NCBI GenBank assembly: GCA_000333855.2
Contig: CM007340.1
Coordinates: 37,632 to 101,631, forward strand
Source: Endotrypanum monterogeii
Taxonomy: Eukaryota; Euglenozoa; Kinetoplastea; Trypanosomatida; Trypanosomatidae
Direction of reading: 5' to 3'
Length of the DNA stretch: 64,000 nt
Part shown: one piece after another, positions 62,073 to 64,000 of the stretch
Numbering within the stretch: the first letter of the stretch is position 1
Layout of the letters: every line of letters starts with the position of its first letter
Position numbers and translations under genes: made by a program
The notes under the pieces: model-generated
The model's input: the letters and a program-made list of their open reading frames with translations, nothing else
Told to the model about the DNA's origin: nothing
The model's database searches: none

Positions 62073-62446
62073 GTTGAGTGCCTAAATTTTCGCTAATAAC
62101 CAACGGGTGAAGTTGGTGAACTAAGTTCCAAAATACAATTCTCGAGACTAGAAAAATCAAAGCCTGTTGGAACCTCTATATGAAATACACACTTTGCACA
62201 CCAGGGCATGTATTCGCTCAGCGGCGTCACGGGGGGAGAGATCATTCACACCTGTGGAGCCCCAAAAGGTGGTGGATTGGCATAAGGTGAAGTCTCACAC
62301 CTGGAGGCCTAGGAGGGGGGGGGGCTCGATACAAATGACACTCTTGCGGGCTAATGAACGCGAAGGGATGATAAAAAGGGTCACGGTAAACCCACGACGT
62401 GAAAAGGGAAACCGAATTACCCCGTCTGTCGATGAAGTTGTGCTCC
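62073..62446. repeat. 374-bp direct repeat, right copy
   Basis: This copy begins immediately after the N run at the same base as the left copy (GTTGAGTGCC) and ends at the same TGTGCTCC, after which unique sequence continues. The exact match of both end points to the gap suggests an artefact rather than a biological duplication. Confidence 0.95.
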
Positions 62447-62802
62447 AGTTGGATCACTCAATCGATGCCTCGTCAGATCAGGTGCTTGCTCTTTGGTTCA
62501 TGAATTCCTGCCGTGGTTTAACTATATTACACTCGGCTCCCCTGATCCGCTTTGAAGTTACTGTGGGTAGCTCAGGCACTCGCTCTTTATTGAAGGATTT
62601 TGCTGCTGAACATCGTCCTTAAATGAAAAGTGGCAGGGGTACAGTTAGATTAGTGAACTTCTCTGAATGATTTTTATGGTGGGCCACTGTCTTGCCTTTG
62701 AACTCACTTTTCCTATCAGCCGCAGAAAAAACAACTTTTTGTTATGAAGGCGCGCAAGCAACCAAACAAGAAGACTTCTCTGACACCAAAACCACTTTTC
62801 TG

Positions 62803-62834
62803 GCCTTCATCTCTTTTTTTTGAGCTCGATACAG
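62803..62834 (+). promoter_or_regulatory. Trans-splice acceptor of the plus-strand gene
   Basis: The plus strand has CCTTCATCTCTTTTTTTT followed by AG candidates at 62823-62824 and in ACAG at 62833-62834. The ATG at 62882 is about 50 nt downstream. This is the best evidence that the plus-strand frame is an expressed gene. Confidence 0.6.
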
Positions 62835-62881
62835 ATTTCTAAATCAAACTGAGAGGTGGTCTCTGTCGCGCGATTAGGAAA

Positions 62882-63667
62882 ATGCTGCGGGCAGCGCAAG
62901 CCCCTCCGATGGCAAGTCTTTCTCGAGCACTCGCAACTGACGGCCAAGACTCGATGAGGAAGCTCGCTCTCGCACCTCTCACCTTTTTGTCGCTTAGCAG
63001 AAATACCGTTTATCTGGCATCTATTCTGGCGTCCGCAGTAGGGTTTCTGGAAGGGTATAGCGCATCAGATCAAAAAACGAATATACAACTTGCACAATTT
63101 TCGGCTGGTGAGTTTCCAACACATATGGGACTCCAGCTTGTCCCTTACACCCGCCGGAAAGCGCCAACGCTAGTTTCCCCCACCCCCGTAAATCAGCTGT
63201 CACCACTTTCGAGTGCGAGCACACCTCTGGTGGCACATAACCTCTCCGTCTCGAATGTTGTCGCAAACGAAGCACCACACACACTTTCCAGTAGCGAGGT
63301 GTTGCATTTGCAACATTTCCGGGAGATTACTAATCGTAGTGTTCTCTCTATCGATCATGTCGTAAACGACCTGCTTCGCACAACGGACTCTGTTGCAGTA
63401 GCTAAAGCCGTCTTGCGCCTCTCCTCAGAGATCGGGTTAACTATCCCACGAGCGACGCTGGAAGAACTTGTAGCGCGACTGAAGCACCAAGAAGCTTCTT
63501 TCCTTAGTTGTGTATACCGGGAGTTCGCATTCGAAGTAAATCTTGAAACACTTCACCAGCGCGATTTTTGCAGCTGTCCAAGTGTGCCTCGACTTGAATC
63601 TTCGTTGTCTAGAACGCGAAAAGAAAGTAAACTGGAGCGGCTGCGGCGCTCCGCTTCACCAAAATGA
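62882..63667 (+). CDS. Unrecognised 261-aa protein, first gene of the rightward unit
   Basis: The frame begins at an ATG about 50 nt after a good pyrimidine tract/AG and ends in TGA. The first 25 residues are Ala/Ser/Arg-containing and without acidic residues until Asp21, compatible with organelle import. A weakly hydrophobic stretch lies at about 28-58. Residues 90-140 are Ser/Thr/Pro-rich and about 150-215 helical (DHVVNDLLRT, LEELVARLKHQ); the tail is basic (Arg/Lys/Ser). No family is recognised. Composition is not that of low-complexity spacer, and no competing minus-strand frame of similar length exists. I hold it as a probable, not certain, gene. Confidence 0.55.
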   Translation: MLRAAQAPPMASLSRALATDGQDSMRKLALAPLTFLSLSRNTVYLASILASAVGFLEGYSASDQKTNIQLAQFSAGEFPTHMGLQLVPYTRRKAPTLVSPTPVNQLSPLSSASTPLVAHNLSVSNVVANEAPHTLSSSEVLHLQHFREITNRSVLSIDHVVNDLLRTTDSVAVAKAVLRLSSEIGLTIPRATLEELVARLKHQEASFLSCVYREFAFEVNLETLHQRDFCSCPSVPRLESSLSRTRKESKLERLRRSASPK

Positions 63668-64000
63668 CAGATTATCTTTTCTCTCCCGTTTTCTGTTTTC
63701 CATCTTCAACACTTGCATTTGTGAATTATACTAGCGTTCCATCTCTACGCAAGAAATAACCGTCTTTCAAATGTCCTGCACGGTGCCCCAACGGTGGACG
63801 CCAAGGTCACTGTTGCTGTTGTCCGATAAATGAACCTGCTTGGAGAATTTTCCTCGAAAGATGAATTCATCTATTCTCTATTCGGCCTTCTCGAAGAAAA
63901 GATGCAGGTTATCAGTTGTTCGGTAACGTATGTTTTCTTCTCTCGAAACTGCTACCTTTATACTCACCTCTTTTTTTCTCCCTTTTTCTGGTTATATTGA
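63668..64000. other. Right-end spacer, no feature seen
   Basis: The last 330 bases are T-rich and C/T-rich, as expected for a 3' UTR or the splice region of a following plus-strand gene. No coding frame is visible before the window ends. Confidence 0.5.

Larger units (their letters stand above)
61211..62881. other. Probable divergent strand-switch region
   Basis: All genes to the left are on the minus strand and the only supported gene to the right is on the plus strand, so the two units diverge here. In trypanosomatids divergent switch regions are Pol II start regions without a consensus promoter, marked by histone variants and acetylation. The sequence has less simple repeat than other spacers but includes a scaffold gap with duplicated flanks. 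The role depends on the plus-strand gene being real. Confidence 0.6.

Noticed and set aside
61685..62446. Tandem gene or regulatory duplication at the strand switch
   Set aside because: Copies end exactly at an N run, which is better explained by unmerged contig overlap.
62167..62622. Plus-strand frame of 151 codons and its shorter twin at 61779
   Set aside because: Both are in the duplicated DNA beside the N gap; reading frame breaks between the copies and no splice signal or domain was found.
1..64000. tRNA genes, CRISPR arrays, bacterial operons or insertion sequences
   Set aside because: No A/B box pairs with cloverleaf, no spaced direct repeats and no transposase were recognised; gene layout and splice signals are those of a kinetoplastid nucleus.

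Overview
The window is nuclear DNA from a trypanosomatid, most likely Leishmania or a close Leishmaniinae relative. The reasons are: long intron-free genes that all lie head-to-tail on one strand; 0.5-3 kb spacers rich in poly-pyrimidine tracts, (TG)n, (TA)n and homopolymers; pyrimidine-tract/AG trans-splice acceptors just upstream of ATG codons; and a kinetoplastid-specific gene, the catalytically dead deoxyhypusine synthase paralogue. In L. donovani that paralogue is on chromosome 20 (DHSL20), so a chromosome-20-like locus is likely; this placement is inference.

From about 61.2 kb leftwards, fifteen protein genes run on the minus strand as one polycistronic unit. In transcription order they are: midasin (about 4846 aa, six AAA+ modules plus an acidic region and a MIDAS domain), dead deoxyhypusine synthase (DHSp), EMC10, a small mitochondrial-type one-TM protein, a HEAT-like possible karyopherin, a six-blade kelch protein, a FASTK/OPR-like mitochondrial helical-repeat candidate, a small HMG-box-like protein, a 975-aa protein with two copies of a short motif and PH-like C-terminal modules, an LRR plus EF-hand-like protein, a WD40 plus coiled-coil protein, a TMTC-type protein O-mannosyltransferase candidate, a 1214-aa protein with about four PB1-like modules, a MORN-repeat protein, and an NB-ARC/TPR STAND NTPase. 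The genes are not functionally related to one another, as is normal for polycistronic units. Several open frames begin at non-ATG codons; in those cases I use the first ATG.

To the right, 61.2-62.9 kb looks like a divergent strand-switch region (a probable Pol II transcription start region). It contains a scaffold gap (14 N) flanked by two near-identical 374-bp copies, probably an uncollapsed assembly overlap. A plus-strand 261-aa gene of unknown function follows, with its own pyrimidine tract and AG.

The spacers carry no RNA genes that I could recognise. They hold microsatellites, a (GGGGC)n tract directly after one stop codon, and two copies of a roughly 220-bp dispersed repeat. Both repeat copies are in the same orientation downstream of minus-strand genes, and one has an A-rich tail, suggesting SIDER-type retroposons. 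The least described items are the NB-ARC/TPR NTPase, the tandem PB1-like protein and the TMTC homologue.
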